From positions 1-64,000 of the forward strand of contig CAZHZT010000002.1 in assembly GCA_964537285.1 (NCBI GenBank): 64,000 bases of DNA. Reading direction: 5' to 3'. Origin of the DNA: CAZHZT01 sp964537285 (lineage in GTDB: Bacteria > Bacteroidota > Bacteroidia > Chitinophagales > Saprospiraceae). Numbering within the stretch: position 1 is the stretch's first letter; each line of letters begins with the position of its first letter. The notes beneath the pieces were generated by a model. The model worked only from the letters and a program-made list of their open reading frames with translations, made no database searches and was not told the DNA's origin. The position numbers and the translations under genes were made by a program. This document shows, one piece after another, positions 1-9,092 of the stretch.

Positions 1-135
1 TTTTAACGGCTGCCAGCCTTTCAAAAAGCTAAATTGAATAAGGCCGGTCCGAAAGCATTGATTTACAACATCTATTGTCAACTGTTGTGACGACATGAAG
101 TTTCTTAAAATTCGAGATGGCTCATGTTTCTTGAG
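1..135 (-). repeat. Family E dispersed repeat (partial copy)
   Basis: Read on the minus strand, this stretch matches the start of the elements at 29877-30142 and 38318-38655. Shared parts are an ATGAGYCATC start, a TTCATGTNGTC stretch, the block ACCGGCCTTATTCAATTTAG, and a GGCTGGCAGCCGTTAAAA end that is also in the 38.3 kb copy. The copy is cut by the window edge. It is non-coding and lies just before the MFS gene. Confidence 0.75.
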
Positions 136-161
136 AAACTATTAGGCACAAAGCAATAAGT

Positions 162-1346
162 ATGAGTTGGCGATTATACATTCAGCTTTCTTCTTTACAA
201 TTTCTTCACTTTTTCGTAGCTGGAGCATGGTTGGTTACAGTTAGTACCTACTTGCTATATACGCTGGAATTTACAGGCACGGAAGTTGGTGCCGTTTTTA
301 GCTCGCAAGCCTTTGCGGCCGTTGTTTCTCCATTTTTTATGGGGGTGTTCGCCGACCGATATCTGAATTCAGATCGTTTATTAGCAGTTTTATATTCTTT
401 AAGTGGTGTAGTGCTGTTGTTATTGGCTACAGTAAAAGTGTTTTTCTGGTTTTTTATTCTAATCACTTTATACAACTTATTGTTTCTACCCACTTTTTCA
501 CTGATAAGTAGCCTGAGTTTTCACCATTTAACAGATATCGAAAAGGAATACCCGGGGGTGAGAGTTTGGGGAACGATTGGGTGGGTTATTGCAGGGCTGG
601 CCGTCGGGTTTTTAGAAATAGAATACGCCAATATTCCTATGTACATTGCCGGCGGGGCTTCGGTTGTATTGGGAGGGCTGTGCTTTTTTTTACCCAAAAC
701 GCCTCCACCTGCTAAGAGAAAAGTATTTCGTTGGGTAGATGCACTCGGCTTAGATACGTTGAAGCTCTTGAAGCAACGGTCTTTTGCCGTAATGGTCCTT
801 TCTTTAACATTAGTGACCATTTCGGTTGCATTTTACCACGGGTTTTTGAACCCTTTTTTAAATGAAATTGGTGTAAGCAACGCTGCAGGTAAAATGACCA
901 TCGGGCAGATAGTGGAAATAGGCGTGATTGTACTTTTACCCTTCTTTTTCAGCCGTCTAGGCATACGGAAAATAATTATTGTAGGAATGTTAGTCTGGGG
1001 AATCAGGTATTTGCTTTTTGCATTTGGCAACACTGATTCCCTGGTTTGGATGTTTTATCTCGGCATTGCTGTTCACGGTATTGGCTACAGTTTTACCAGC
1101 CTTTCAGCTCAAATTTATTTTGATAAGCACGTTCCTGTCGAAATGAGAAGCGCCACCCAAGGTTTTATTGCACTTTTAACCATGGGCGTTGGTCGGTTAA
1201 TTGGTTATTTTATAGCAGGGATTGTCGTTCAAATGTACGAAGTTGCCCTTGGTGTGCACGAATGGTTTTTTGTGTGGCTATATCCCTCGATCATTGCATT
1301 TGTTGCGGCATTCGTGTTTTGGTTCTTTTTTAAGCTTAAGGATTGA
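162..1346 (+). CDS. MFS transporter, nucleoside:H+ symporter-like
   Basis: A 394-residue polytopic inner-membrane protein with about twelve hydrophobic segments. The N-terminal half (a GVFADRY loop after TM2, a GVRVWGTIGW segment near residue 134) resembles the NupG/XapB nucleoside:proton symporter family. The substrate is probably a nucleoside, but specificity cannot be read from the sequence. The ATG at 162 is followed directly by a first membrane helix, so the start looks right. It converges on the Rpn nuclease gene with only 8 bases between stop codons, so no separate terminator fits between them. Confidence 0.8.
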   Translation: MSWRLYIQLSSLQFLHFFVAGAWLVTVSTYLLYTLEFTGTEVGAVFSSQAFAAVVSPFFMGVFADRYLNSDRLLAVLYSLSGVVLLLLATVKVFFWFFILITLYNLLFLPTFSLISSLSFHHLTDIEKEYPGVRVWGTIGWVIAGLAVGFLEIEYANIPMYIAGGASVVLGGLCFFLPKTPPPAKRKVFRWVDALGLDTLKLLKQRSFAVMVLSLTLVTISVAFYHGFLNPFLNEIGVSNAAGKMTIGQIVEIGVIVLLPFFFSRLGIRKIIIVGMLVWGIRYLLFAFGNTDSLVWMFYLGIAVHGIGYSFTSLSAQIYFDKHVPVEMRSATQGFIALLTMGVGRLIGYFIAGIVVQMYEVALGVHEWFFVWLYPSIIAFVAAFVFWFFFKLKD

Positions 1347-1354
1347 CAGGGTGC

Positions 1355-2504
1355 CTATTTCCCGGCTAAAACTTCTCTTACAAAATCTTCACTTTTTTCT
1401 GTGATTTCCGCTAACTCCTCTACGGAAATGCCCTTTGGAGACAAGTTGAGAATGATTCTACGGACTCTTCTTTCTTCTTGTCTGCCTTCTTCTTTAGCTC
1501 TGGCAATCATTTTCTCANNNNNNNNNNNNNNNNNNNNNNNNNNNNNNNNNNNNNNNNNNNNNNNNNNNNNNNNNNNNNNNNNNNNNNNNNNNNNNNNNNN
1601 NNNNNNNNNNNNNNNNNTAAGTGCTCATTGCTTTTTCCCTTTCTTCTTGTCTGCCTTCTTCTTTAGCTCTGGCAATCATTTTCTCATAAGTGCTCATTGC
1701 TTTTTCCCTTTCTTCTTGTCTGCCTTCTTCTTTAGCTCTGGTAATTATTTTCTCATAAGTACTCATCACTTTTTTCTTTTCCGGAATATTTAGCTTTTTA
1801 GTCATGATTTCTATTTTTTCTTCATCAATGGAAATACTATTAGTCAAATAAACGAATAGCCGTTCGATAAAGTTCCTATTTTTATCTAGTTCAATAGTAA
1901 AGTTCTGGCCTTTGAAAAATATTTCAAAATTTTCCTCAATATAATTTGAATCGAAAATATGCTTCATAGCGAGAAGTATACTGGCTAATCGTATGACATC
2001 TGGTTGAATAATTTCTTCCTTCGTCCAATTATGAGTGGAAAAGAAATGAAATTTAAAGATCGGATTGAATTGTAAAAGAAATGGATCTTTTACCTCAAAG
2101 TAAGCTTCCATTGGAATCGGTGTCCAATCCTCCTGTCCATGATAGAAAAGTATGGGAAGCACCAAGGTCAATTGCTCACCCTGATCTATTTGATGTTGCC
2201 AAATCTCAAGAGTGTAGGAAAGCAACTGTATGTGAGGAAAATCTGGTTTATAGCTTTTATGTTCAAAAATCAAGGCGATCAATATTTCTGTACCCTGATA
2301 AGGACATGAATAAAGAACATCTGAGTATAGATCTTTAAAGGTTTGGCTTATGAAATCATTGGGAATGGGTTTCAGCTTGTTTAAATCTAACTTTTCAACA
2401 ATTTCTTTGGGCAAAAAACTCTTTATATATCCCTTGGCTATCTCAACGTCTTTAAAGTTTTTTCTGAAAAACTTATCATGTATTTTGTGTATTTCATTTG
2501 GCAT
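1355..2504 (-). CDS. Rpn-family recombination-promoting nuclease/putative transposase, interrupted by assembly gap
   Basis: The N-terminal 230 residues are an Rpn/transposase_31-type PD-(D/E)XK domain. The segment LIALIFEHKS near residue 75 supplies the ExK part of the active site. Then comes a charged 23-residue repeat (MSTYEKMIARAKEEGRQEEREKA), predicted helical, and a C-terminal tail ending EDFVREVLAGK with its stop at 1355-1357. One hundred Ns (1518-1617) lie inside the repeat. The sequence left of the gap joins the right side seamlessly in repeat phase and reading frame if the missing length is zero or a multiple of 69. The gene is therefore probably intact, and the gap is a collapsed repeat. 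Rpn proteins cleave DNA and stimulate RecA-independent recombination; the target here is unknown. Confidence 0.8.
1463..1755 (-). repeat. 69-bp in-frame tandem repeat
   Basis: Two full units lie at 1618-1686 and 1687-1755, and a partial unit lies left of the N run at about 1463-1517. Units differ at a few bases. Each encodes 23 residues rich in E, R and K. The true copy number is unknown because of the gap. Confidence 0.9.
1518..1617. other. Assembly gap (100 N)
   Basis: Exactly 100 undetermined bases, the usual placeholder length. They lie within the 69-bp tandem repeat of the Rpn gene, so a repeat collapse is the likely cause. Confidence 0.98.
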
Positions 2505-2725
2505 AGGCTAGGTAGTTAAGGAACGTTTAAAAAATAACTTCCCCCCAAATCACAAACTTATTTTTGGGTTGTTCCAGAGTGCTGAAGTATTTTGTGTTCA
2601 ATTTAAACTGCTTTCATAAGCATTCCAAGTTTTTGTTTTAAAAAAGCCTTTTTTACTTACCAATTCCACTGAAAATTGTATAAAACCTTCTACCCGGAAA
2701 AAAGTCAGAATTCTTTAAACCTTAT

Positions 2726-2743
2726 TTATACTTTTTTGTATAA
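2726..2743. promoter_or_regulatory. Candidate operator upstream of sufB
   Basis: Perfect inverted repeat TTATAC-TTTTTT-GTATAA, 47 bases before the sufB start. A second TTGTATAA occurs near 2676-2683. The operon ends in an Rrf2-type regulator, so this is a plausible site for it. The link is inference. Confidence 0.35.
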
Positions 2744-2789
2744 GATTGTGACTTAACTAAAATCAATCTAAATAAAAAATAGATTATAT

Positions 2790-4235
2790 ATGAGCGACTC
2801 GATGAAGACCTTGGAAGCGCATACTAAAAGTGAATACAAATACGGGTTTACGAGTGATATTGATATGGATACCCTGCCGAAAGGCTTAAACGAAGATATT
2901 ATCCGCGAAATATCTGCCAGAAAGAACGAACCGGAATTTCTTTTGGAATGGCGACTGAAGGCTTACCGCCAATGGCTGGAAATGAAAGAGCCTAAATGGC
3001 CAAATGTGCATTATCCACAAATTGATTTTCAGGACATTATTTACTATGCTGCTCCTAAGAAAAAGCCTAAATACGAAAGTTTGGATGAGGTAGACCCTCA
3101 GCTGTTGGATACGTTTAACCGCCTGGGAATTCCTTTGGAAGAACAAAAAGTCTTGGCTGGAGTCGCTGTAGACGCTGTAATTGACAGTGTTTCCGTGAAA
3201 ACTACTTTCAAGGAAAAGCTTTCTGAGCTCGGTATCATTTTCTGCTCTTTTAGTGAAGCCGTACAGGATCACCCTGAACTGATCAAGAAATACTTGGGAT
3301 CAGTTGTTCCTGCTAATGATAATTACTATGCCGCATTGAATTCGGCTGTTTTTAGCGACGGCTCCTTCGCTTATATTCCTAAGGGAGTGCGTTGCCCTAT
3401 GGAGCTTTCTACTTACTTCCGTATTAATGCCGCTAACACAGGGCAGTTCGAGCGTACTTTAGTAGTTGCAGAAGAAGGAAGTTATGTTAGTTACCTCGAA
3501 GGATGTACGGCCCCTATGCGTGATGAAAATCAACTGCATGCTGCGGTCGTTGAGTTAGTTGCCCTGGACAGTGCCACGATTAAGTATTCTACTGTTCAAA
3601 ACTGGTACCCCGGCGATAGTGAAGGAAAAGGAGGGATCTACAACTTCGTTACAAAACGTGGATTGTGTAAAGGGGATAACTCAAAAATTACCTGGACCCA
3701 GGTCGAAACAGGTTCTGCCATTACATGGAAATACCCGAGTTGCGTTCTGAAAGGAAATAATTCCGTAGGTGAATTTTATTCTGTAGCCGTAACGAACAAC
3801 CGCCAGCAAGCGGATACCGGAACAAAAATGGTCCACATTGGAAAAAATACGAAGAGTACAATCATCTCCAAAGGGATTTCTGCCGGCTTGAGCCATAATT
3901 CCTACCGCGGCCTGGTGAAAATTGGTAAACGCGCCGAAAACGCACACAATTTCTCTCAATGTGATTCAATGCTCATGGGGGATCGCTGCGGGGCACATAC
4001 TTTCCCTTATCTGGAAGTGGAAAACCCTTCTGCAAAGGTCGAGCATGAAGCTACTACTTCAAAAATCGGTGAAGATCAGATGTTTTACCTCATGCAACGT
4101 GGCTTGAGTGAAGAGGATGCAATCAACACTATTGTAAGTGGCTTTTGTAAAGAAGTATTTGCCGAACTCCCAATGGAATTCGCTGCTGAAGCCAAAAAAT
4201 TACTCGAAATCAGCCTTGAAGGAAGCGTTGGGTAG
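2790..4235 (+). CDS. sufB: Fe-S cluster assembly protein SufB
   Basis: A 481-residue SufB, the scaffold subunit of the cytoplasmic SufBC2D complex on which Fe-S clusters are built. The family-typical core is present: SYLEGCTAP near residue 236, the beta-helix region with WKYPSC and SVGEFYSVA, and the C-terminal stretch with GLSEEDAINTIVSGF. Length is normal (about 480). It is the first gene of sufBCDSE. The 285-base upstream gap holds the promoter region and a possible operator. Confidence 0.97.
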   Translation: MSDSMKTLEAHTKSEYKYGFTSDIDMDTLPKGLNEDIIREISARKNEPEFLLEWRLKAYRQWLEMKEPKWPNVHYPQIDFQDIIYYAAPKKKPKYESLDEVDPQLLDTFNRLGIPLEEQKVLAGVAVDAVIDSVSVKTTFKEKLSELGIIFCSFSEAVQDHPELIKKYLGSVVPANDNYYAALNSAVFSDGSFAYIPKGVRCPMELSTYFRINAANTGQFERTLVVAEEGSYVSYLEGCTAPMRDENQLHAAVVELVALDSATIKYSTVQNWYPGDSEGKGGIYNFVTKRGLCKGDNSKITWTQVETGSAITWKYPSCVLKGNNSVGEFYSVAVTNNRQQADTGTKMVHIGKNTKSTIISKGISAGLSHNSYRGLVKIGKRAENAHNFSQCDSMLMGDRCGAHTFPYLEVENPSAKVEHEATTSKIGEDQMFYLMQRGLSEEDAINTIVSGFCKEVFAELPMEFAAEAKKLLEISLEGSVG

Positions 4236-4387
4236 AATCACTGATTACGTAGATTAAACTTATTTTTTGGAGTTGCGCTCTTGCAGAAGGCCGGTCGGAA
4301 ATTACCTCTAATTGGAGCGTAGCTCCATGACATCTGCACCGTCAGTGTAATCTGAGATCAAATAATTTAGAAAATTTCATATCAAAA

Positions 4388-5152
4388 ATGCTATCAATAA
4401 ATAACTTAAAAGCTTCAATTGAAGAAAAAGAAATCCTAAAAGGGATCAACCTGGATATAAAACCTGGTGAAGTACATGCTATTATGGGGCCTAATGGTTC
4501 TGGAAAAAGTACGCTCGCTCAAGTGCTTGCCGGAAGAGAAGAATACGAGGTAACCAGCGGAAGCGTTTCTTTCGAAGGAGAAGATCTTCTTGAAATGGAA
4601 GTCGACGAGCGCGGCTTGGCCGGGATTTTTCTTGCTTTCCAGTATCCCGTTGAGATCCCTGGAGTGAGCAATGCTAACTTCCTTAAAAGTATCGTTAATG
4701 CGCACAGAGTAGCAAAGGGCGAAGAGGAATTAAGCGCTGTGCAAATGTTGAAGTTAATGCGTGAAAAAGTTCAGTTGGTAGGAATGGATCAGTCAATGCT
4801 ATCTCGCTCACTCAACGATGGCTTTTCCGGAGGAGAGAAAAAGCGTAATGAAATGCTTCAAATGGCTATGCTGGAGCCTAAACTGGCAATTTTAGACGAA
4901 ACCGATTCCGGCCTTGATATCGATGCGCTTAAAATTGTATCGGATACTGTTAATCAAATGCGTGACGGCAATCGTGCCTTCCTTATTGTTACTCACTATC
5001 AGCGCCTCTTGGATTATATTGTTCCGGATCATGTGCATGTTTTATACAATGGTAAAATTGCAAAATCTGGCGATAAAACATTGGCACTTCAATTGGAAGA
5101 AAAAGGCTATGATTGGATCAAAGCAGAAGCAGACGCCCTAGCGTCTGCATAA
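4388..5152 (+). CDS. sufC: Fe-S cluster assembly ATPase SufC
   Basis: A 254-residue ABC-type ATPase, the motor of the SufBCD scaffold. Walker A GPNGSGKST is at residues 34-42, the signature FSGGEKKRNE is near 155, and Walker B with LAILDETDSGLD is near 170. The ETDSGLD form is typical of SufC, not of transport ATPases. The gap to sufB is 152 bases with no obvious promoter. sufD follows after 13 bases. Confidence 0.97.
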   Translation: MLSINNLKASIEEKEILKGINLDIKPGEVHAIMGPNGSGKSTLAQVLAGREEYEVTSGSVSFEGEDLLEMEVDERGLAGIFLAFQYPVEIPGVSNANFLKSIVNAHRVAKGEEELSAVQMLKLMREKVQLVGMDQSMLSRSLNDGFSGGEKKRNEMLQMAMLEPKLAILDETDSGLDIDALKIVSDTVNQMRDGNRAFLIVTHYQRLLDYIVPDHVHVLYNGKIAKSGDKTLALQLEEKGYDWIKAEADALASA

Positions 5153-5165
5153 AAGAAACTTTATT

Positions 5166-6512
5166 ATGTCAGAATCAATTCCTTCTATCATATCAGAACC
5201 TAAAACCTGGTTCCGACAGTTGTTCGGAATTAGAGAAGCCCATCTCAATGGGTCGGTATCGCACCCATTGCAAGCATACCGCAGAGAAGCCATTGCTAAA
5301 TTAGATGAGCTTGACTTTCCTACACGCCGACATGAGGATTGGAAATATACCAGTGTATCAAAAATCCTTCAGCCTCAATACCAGTTTGGAGATCCTCTGA
5401 AAGTTAGTCAAGATGTTATCGATCCATTTCTTTTTGATGGGTTGGATACCTATCTTATTGTGTTTGTTGACGGTCGTTGGAACCAAGATCTTAGTCGCCT
5501 TGGCAACCTTCCGGAAGGAGTGGCTATCGAGAAAGTCGCTGATGCCTACGAGAAAGATAACTTCAAAGAAGTACTGGAAGAACAGTATAAAAGCTTTGCA
5601 AATCAACCGGAAAATGCTTTCGTTGCTCTAAATACCGCTTTTTCTAATGAAGCTGTTTTTATACATGTTCCTAAAAACACTAAGCTGGAAAAACCTGTGC
5701 ATATTTTGCATCTGGCGGCTAACGAAAGGGAGGAAGTGTTCAACACACCTCAATTGATTGGTATTTGTGAGCAAAGTAGTGAATTGAATATTATTGAAAG
5801 TTATCACAGCCTTTCAGATGAATGCGTCTATTTTACCAATATGGTTGCTCGTATGGTAGTAAAAGACAATGCGAAAGTTCAGCATCTAATGATTCAGAAC
5901 GAGAGCCGGGAAAGCTTCCAAATCTCCAATATTGATGTAAAACAACACCGCGATAGTGTTTTTTCTTCTTTTTTGGTTGATCTAGGAGGTAAAATCGTAC
6001 GCCATAACTTAAGTGCTTCCCTGAAAGCTTCTAATTCTGAAACACACTATTACGGAGCTTACTATGTCAATGGCAATCAGCATATTGACAGCCAGACTTT
6101 TATCGATCATGCTGTTCCCCATTGTGAAAGTAATGAACTATACAAAGGAATCGTGACGGACAAAGGCCGAGGGGTATTCAACGGGAAAGTATTGGTGCGC
6201 CAGGATGCACAAAAAACCAATGCTTTTCAGCAAAATAGCACACTGGTGCTCTCCAAAAACGCTGTAATGGATACCAAGCCTCAGCTTGAAATCTTCGCCG
6301 ACGATGTACGTTGTAGCCACGGAGCTACAGTTGGGCAATTAGATGAAAGTGCTATATTTTATCTGCGCTCCCGCGGATTGTCTGAAGAACAAGCGAAAAA
6401 GATTCTTCAGCATGCTTTCCTTTTGGAAGCTTTGGAGAAGGTTCCGTACGAGCCGGTTTTGGCTTATATTGAAAAATTGATTTTAGCTAAATTTGAAGAG
6501 CAGCAAGCATAG
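5166..6512 (+). CDS. sufD: Fe-S cluster assembly protein SufD
   Basis: A 448-residue SufB paralogue completing the SufBC2D complex. The N-terminal part carries RRHEDWKYTS near residue 60, typical of SufD. The C-terminal half shows the beta-helix ending CSHGATVGQLDESAIFYLRS RGLSEEQA. It starts 13 bases after sufC and ends 9 bases before sufS, so the genes are surely co-transcribed. Confidence 0.95.
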   Translation: MSESIPSIISEPKTWFRQLFGIREAHLNGSVSHPLQAYRREAIAKLDELDFPTRRHEDWKYTSVSKILQPQYQFGDPLKVSQDVIDPFLFDGLDTYLIVFVDGRWNQDLSRLGNLPEGVAIEKVADAYEKDNFKEVLEEQYKSFANQPENAFVALNTAFSNEAVFIHVPKNTKLEKPVHILHLAANEREEVFNTPQLIGICEQSSELNIIESYHSLSDECVYFTNMVARMVVKDNAKVQHLMIQNESRESFQISNIDVKQHRDSVFSSFLVDLGGKIVRHNLSASLKASNSETHYYGAYYVNGNQHIDSQTFIDHAVPHCESNELYKGIVTDKGRGVFNGKVLVRQDAQKTNAFQQNSTLVLSKNAVMDTKPQLEIFADDVRCSHGATVGQLDESAIFYLRSRGLSEEQAKKILQHAFLLEALEKVPYEPVLAYIEKLILAKFEEQQA

Positions 6513-6521
6513 AAATAGAGA

Positions 6522-7760
6522 ATGATTAGTAAAACTATAGAACGAATAGATATTGAAAAAATCCGTAAGGATTTTCCCCTCTTAAGCAGGGATATGAATG
6601 GTAAGCCGCTTGTTTTTCTGGATAGTGCCGCTTCTAGCCAGAAGCCTACCCAGGTCATTGAGGCCATTGACAGGTACTATCAAGAAACGCATGCCAATGT
6701 GCATCGTGGCGTTTACGATTTAAGTCAAAGGGCTACCGATGCTTTTGAAAAAGCGCGCTCACGTGTTCGCGAGTTCATTAATGCGGCTTCGGATAAGGAA
6801 ATTATTTTTGTCAGGGGAACAACAGAAGGGATCAACCTGGTGGCTTCTTCCTACGGAAGAAAATTTTTTAAAGAAGGAGATGAAATCGTGATCTCCACTA
6901 TGGAGCATCATTCTAATATCGTGCCCTGGCAAATGATTGCCGAGCAAACGGGAGCAAAGCTTCGCATTATTCCTATCAATGATGCAGGAGAAATCCTGAT
7001 GGAGGATTTTGAAAACTTGCTCTCAGATCGAACTAAAATGGTGGCCGTCGTTCATGTTTCTAACTCTTTAGGAACCATCAATCCTGTTAAACAAATCATT
7101 GATAAGGCACACGAACGCGGTATTCCGGTACTTGTTGACGGAGCGCAGGCAACTCCGCACATGAAAGTGGATGTCCGTGAGCTTGATGCAGATTTCTACG
7201 TGTTTTCTGCGCATAAAATCTTTGGGCCAACTGGAATTGGGGTGCTTTACGGAAAGGAAGATTTGCTTAACGCAATGCCTCCTTATCAAGGCGGCGGAGA
7301 AATGATCGAAACGGTTACGTTTGAAAAAACAACTTATAATGAACTGCCTTTTAAGTTTGAGGCAGGTACTCCTGATATTTCGGGAGCTGTAGGCTTGCAT
7401 GCAGCAATCGACTATATGGAGTCCGTCGGACATGAGGTGATTGCCGCTTATGAAAATGAATTACTGGACTATGCAACTGAAAAGTTAACCGAAATCCAGG
7501 GAATACGATTTGTAGGAGTGGCTGAGCATAAAGCTAGCGTTATTTCTTTTCTCATCGAAGGAGCACACCCTTATGATGTAGGCGCTATTTTGGATAAACT
7601 GGGTATTGCTGTCCGGACGGGGCATCATTGCACCCAACCTTTAATGGATCGTTTCCAAATACCGGGTACTGTAAGGGCCTCTTTTGCTTTCTATAATAAT
7701 AAGGAAGATATAGATCGTTTGGTCGAGGGGGTTAGAAGGGCCGCTAGAATGTTAATTTGA
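6522..7760 (+). CDS. sufS: Cysteine desulfurase SufS
   Basis: A 412-residue class V PLP enzyme that takes sulfur from cysteine for cluster assembly. The PLP lysine is K232 in SAHKIFGPTG. The persulfide-carrying cysteine is C370 in RTGHHCTQPLM. The SufS-type (group II) insertion pattern and the partner sufE downstream support SufS rather than IscS. The start codon follows sufD by nine bases. Confidence 0.96.
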   Translation: MISKTIERIDIEKIRKDFPLLSRDMNGKPLVFLDSAASSQKPTQVIEAIDRYYQETHANVHRGVYDLSQRATDAFEKARSRVREFINAASDKEIIFVRGTTEGINLVASSYGRKFFKEGDEIVISTMEHHSNIVPWQMIAEQTGAKLRIIPINDAGEILMEDFENLLSDRTKMVAVVHVSNSLGTINPVKQIIDKAHERGIPVLVDGAQATPHMKVDVRELDADFYVFSAHKIFGPTGIGVLYGKEDLLNAMPPYQGGGEMIETVTFEKTTYNELPFKFEAGTPDISGAVGLHAAIDYMESVGHEVIAAYENELLDYATEKLTEIQGIRFVGVAEHKASVISFLIEGAHPYDVGAILDKLGIAVRTGHHCTQPLMDRFQIPGTVRASFAFYNNKEDIDRLVEGVRRAARMLI

Positions 7761-7788
7761 TTCCTTTAGAGTGTTTAAAGATAGATTT

Positions 7789-8214
7789 ATGTCGATCAAT
7801 GATATTCAAAATGAGATCATAGATGAATTTTCCCTATTCGGCGATGATTGGATGGAAAAGTACGAGTATATCATAGATCTCGGAAAGCAGCTGCCTTTAA
7901 TAGAGGAAAAATACAAAGACGAAGATCATTTGATTAAAGGGTGCCAGAGTCAGGTATGGTTACAGGCTGATCAGGATAAAGATAAGGTGGTTTTTACAGC
8001 GGATAGCGATGCTGCTATTACCAAGGGAATCATCTCTTTGCTTATTCGCGTCCTATCCTTGCAAACTGCGGAAGAAATCTCAAAGGCAGATCTGTATTTT
8101 ATTGATAAAATTGGATTGAAGGAACACCTTTCCCCTACTAGATCAAATGGCCTGCTTAGTATGGTGAAACAAATGAAACTTTACGGATTGGCAATTGCTG
8201 CCAAAAATGCATAA
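7789..8214 (+). CDS. sufE: Sulfur acceptor protein SufE
   Basis: A 141-residue SufE that accepts persulfide sulfur from SufS and delivers it to SufB. The conserved cysteine is C52 in LIKGCQSQVW. A longer reading from a GTG at 7771 is possible, but the ATG at 7789 gives the family-typical N-terminus MSINDIQNEI. It overlaps or directly abuts the DUF59 gene. Confidence 0.95.
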   Translation: MSINDIQNEIIDEFSLFGDDWMEKYEYIIDLGKQLPLIEEKYKDEDHLIKGCQSQVWLQADQDKDKVVFTADSDAAITKGIISLLIRVLSLQTAEEISKADLYFIDKIGLKEHLSPTRSNGLLSMVKQMKLYGLAIAAKNA

Positions 8215-8224
8215 TGTTTTCAAA

Positions 8225-8554
8225 ATGATGGCAACTGAATCGTTAGATATTAAAAAAGTCGAAGAAGCAATTATTGAACAGATCAAAACAGTCTATGATC
8301 CGGAAATACCGGTTGATATATACGAGCTTGGGTTGATCTATAGTGTTGATGTGAAAGAAAATGGTTTTGTGAAAGTCCGAATGACCCTAACCTCCCCTAT
8401 GTGCCCGGTTGCGGAATCCCTTCCTATGGAGGTACACCAGAAAATAGCCATGGTTGATGGAGTGTTAGAGGTGGACCTACAGGTCGTTTTTGATCCGCCA
8501 TGGGAAAAATCTATGATGAGCGACGAAGCGCGCCTTGCACTGGACATGTTTTAA
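8225..8554 (+). CDS. DUF59/MIP18-family Fe-S assembly protein (SufT-like)
   Basis: About 109 residues of the DUF59 (MIP18/PaaD) family, which help mature Fe-S proteins. The family motifs VYDPEIPVDIYELGLIY and MTLTSPMCPVAESLP are both present, the latter with the conserved cysteine. Tandem ATGs at 8225 and 8228 are the likely start; an open frame extends back to 8195 over the end of sufE. Its place inside the suf operon supports a SufT-like role in carrying or maturing clusters. Confidence 0.88.
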   Translation: MMATESLDIKKVEEAIIEQIKTVYDPEIPVDIYELGLIYSVDVKENGFVKVRMTLTSPMCPVAESLPMEVHQKIAMVDGVLEVDLQVVFDPPWEKSMMSDEARLALDMF

Positions 8555-8565
8555 AAAATGAATCC

Positions 8566-9039
8566 ATGAAGATTACTGCTCAAGATGAATATGGCTTGCG
8601 CCTACTCCTGCGTATCGCTCGTGCTGATAATGAAGAGGGATTAAGCATAGTACAACTCAGCGAAGCTGAGGCTTTAAGTAATTCCTATGTAGCTAAACTT
8701 ACTCGTTCGTTGAGATTGGCCGGGCTCATTCAGAGTACTCGTGGCCAAAAAGGAGGCTACGTGCTGGCTCGTCCGGCAGAAGAAATTACCATAAATGAGA
8801 TATTCAAAGCTATGGACGGAGCGCTCTTCGACGCTTCTTTTTGCAATAATCATAGCGGTAAAAATAACATATGCATCAATTCCGTCGATTGTTCAGTGCG
8901 TTCGCTCTGGAGAACTATCCAGTCCGCTTTAGATAATCTCCTAGATAGTTTAGTCCTGGCTGATCTTATTGGTTCAGAACAGGAAACCAGGCCAATGCTA
9001 AAGCAATTACTGGAAAATTATACCAAGAACCCCGAATAA
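8566..9039 (+). CDS. Rrf2-family transcriptional regulator, probable Fe-S sensor of the suf operon
   Basis: A 157-residue Rrf2 protein with an N-terminal winged helix-turn-helix (ITAQDEYGLRLLLRIA onward). Three cysteines follow in the sensor region, spaced C-X9-C-X5-C (FCNNHSGKNNIC then SVDC), as expected for [2Fe-2S] or [4Fe-4S] binding in IscR/SufR-like regulators. The start at 8566 is chosen because the open frame from 8500 runs inside the DUF59 gene. As the last gene of the suf operon it likely represses or tunes the operon according to cluster supply. Its last codons lie inside a perfect hairpin shared with the convergent gene. Confidence 0.88.
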   Translation: MKITAQDEYGLRLLLRIARADNEEGLSIVQLSEAEALSNSYVAKLTRSLRLAGLIQSTRGQKGGYVLARPAEEITINEIFKAMDGALFDASFCNNHSGKNNICINSVDCSVRSLWRTIQSALDNLLDSLVLADLIGSEQETRPMLKQLLENYTKNPE

Positions 9040-9092
9040 AACATGAGCCATCCCGAATTTTCGGGATGGCTCATGTTTTATTCGGGGTTCTT
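9025..9092. terminator. Family A hairpin spanning both stop codons
   Basis: Perfect inverted repeat, 33-base arms (9025-9057, 9060-9092) with a 2-base loop. The core is ACATGAGCCATCCCGAA and its complement. The arms contain the stop codons of the Rrf2 gene and of the opposing methyltransferase gene, so both proteins end in KNPE. It probably works as a bidirectional terminator. Confidence 0.85.

Noticed and set aside
1515..2504. Rpn gene treated as a frameshifted pseudogene
   Set aside because: The apparent frame change comes from the arbitrary 100-N placeholder; the flanks join in frame if the gap is a multiple of 69.
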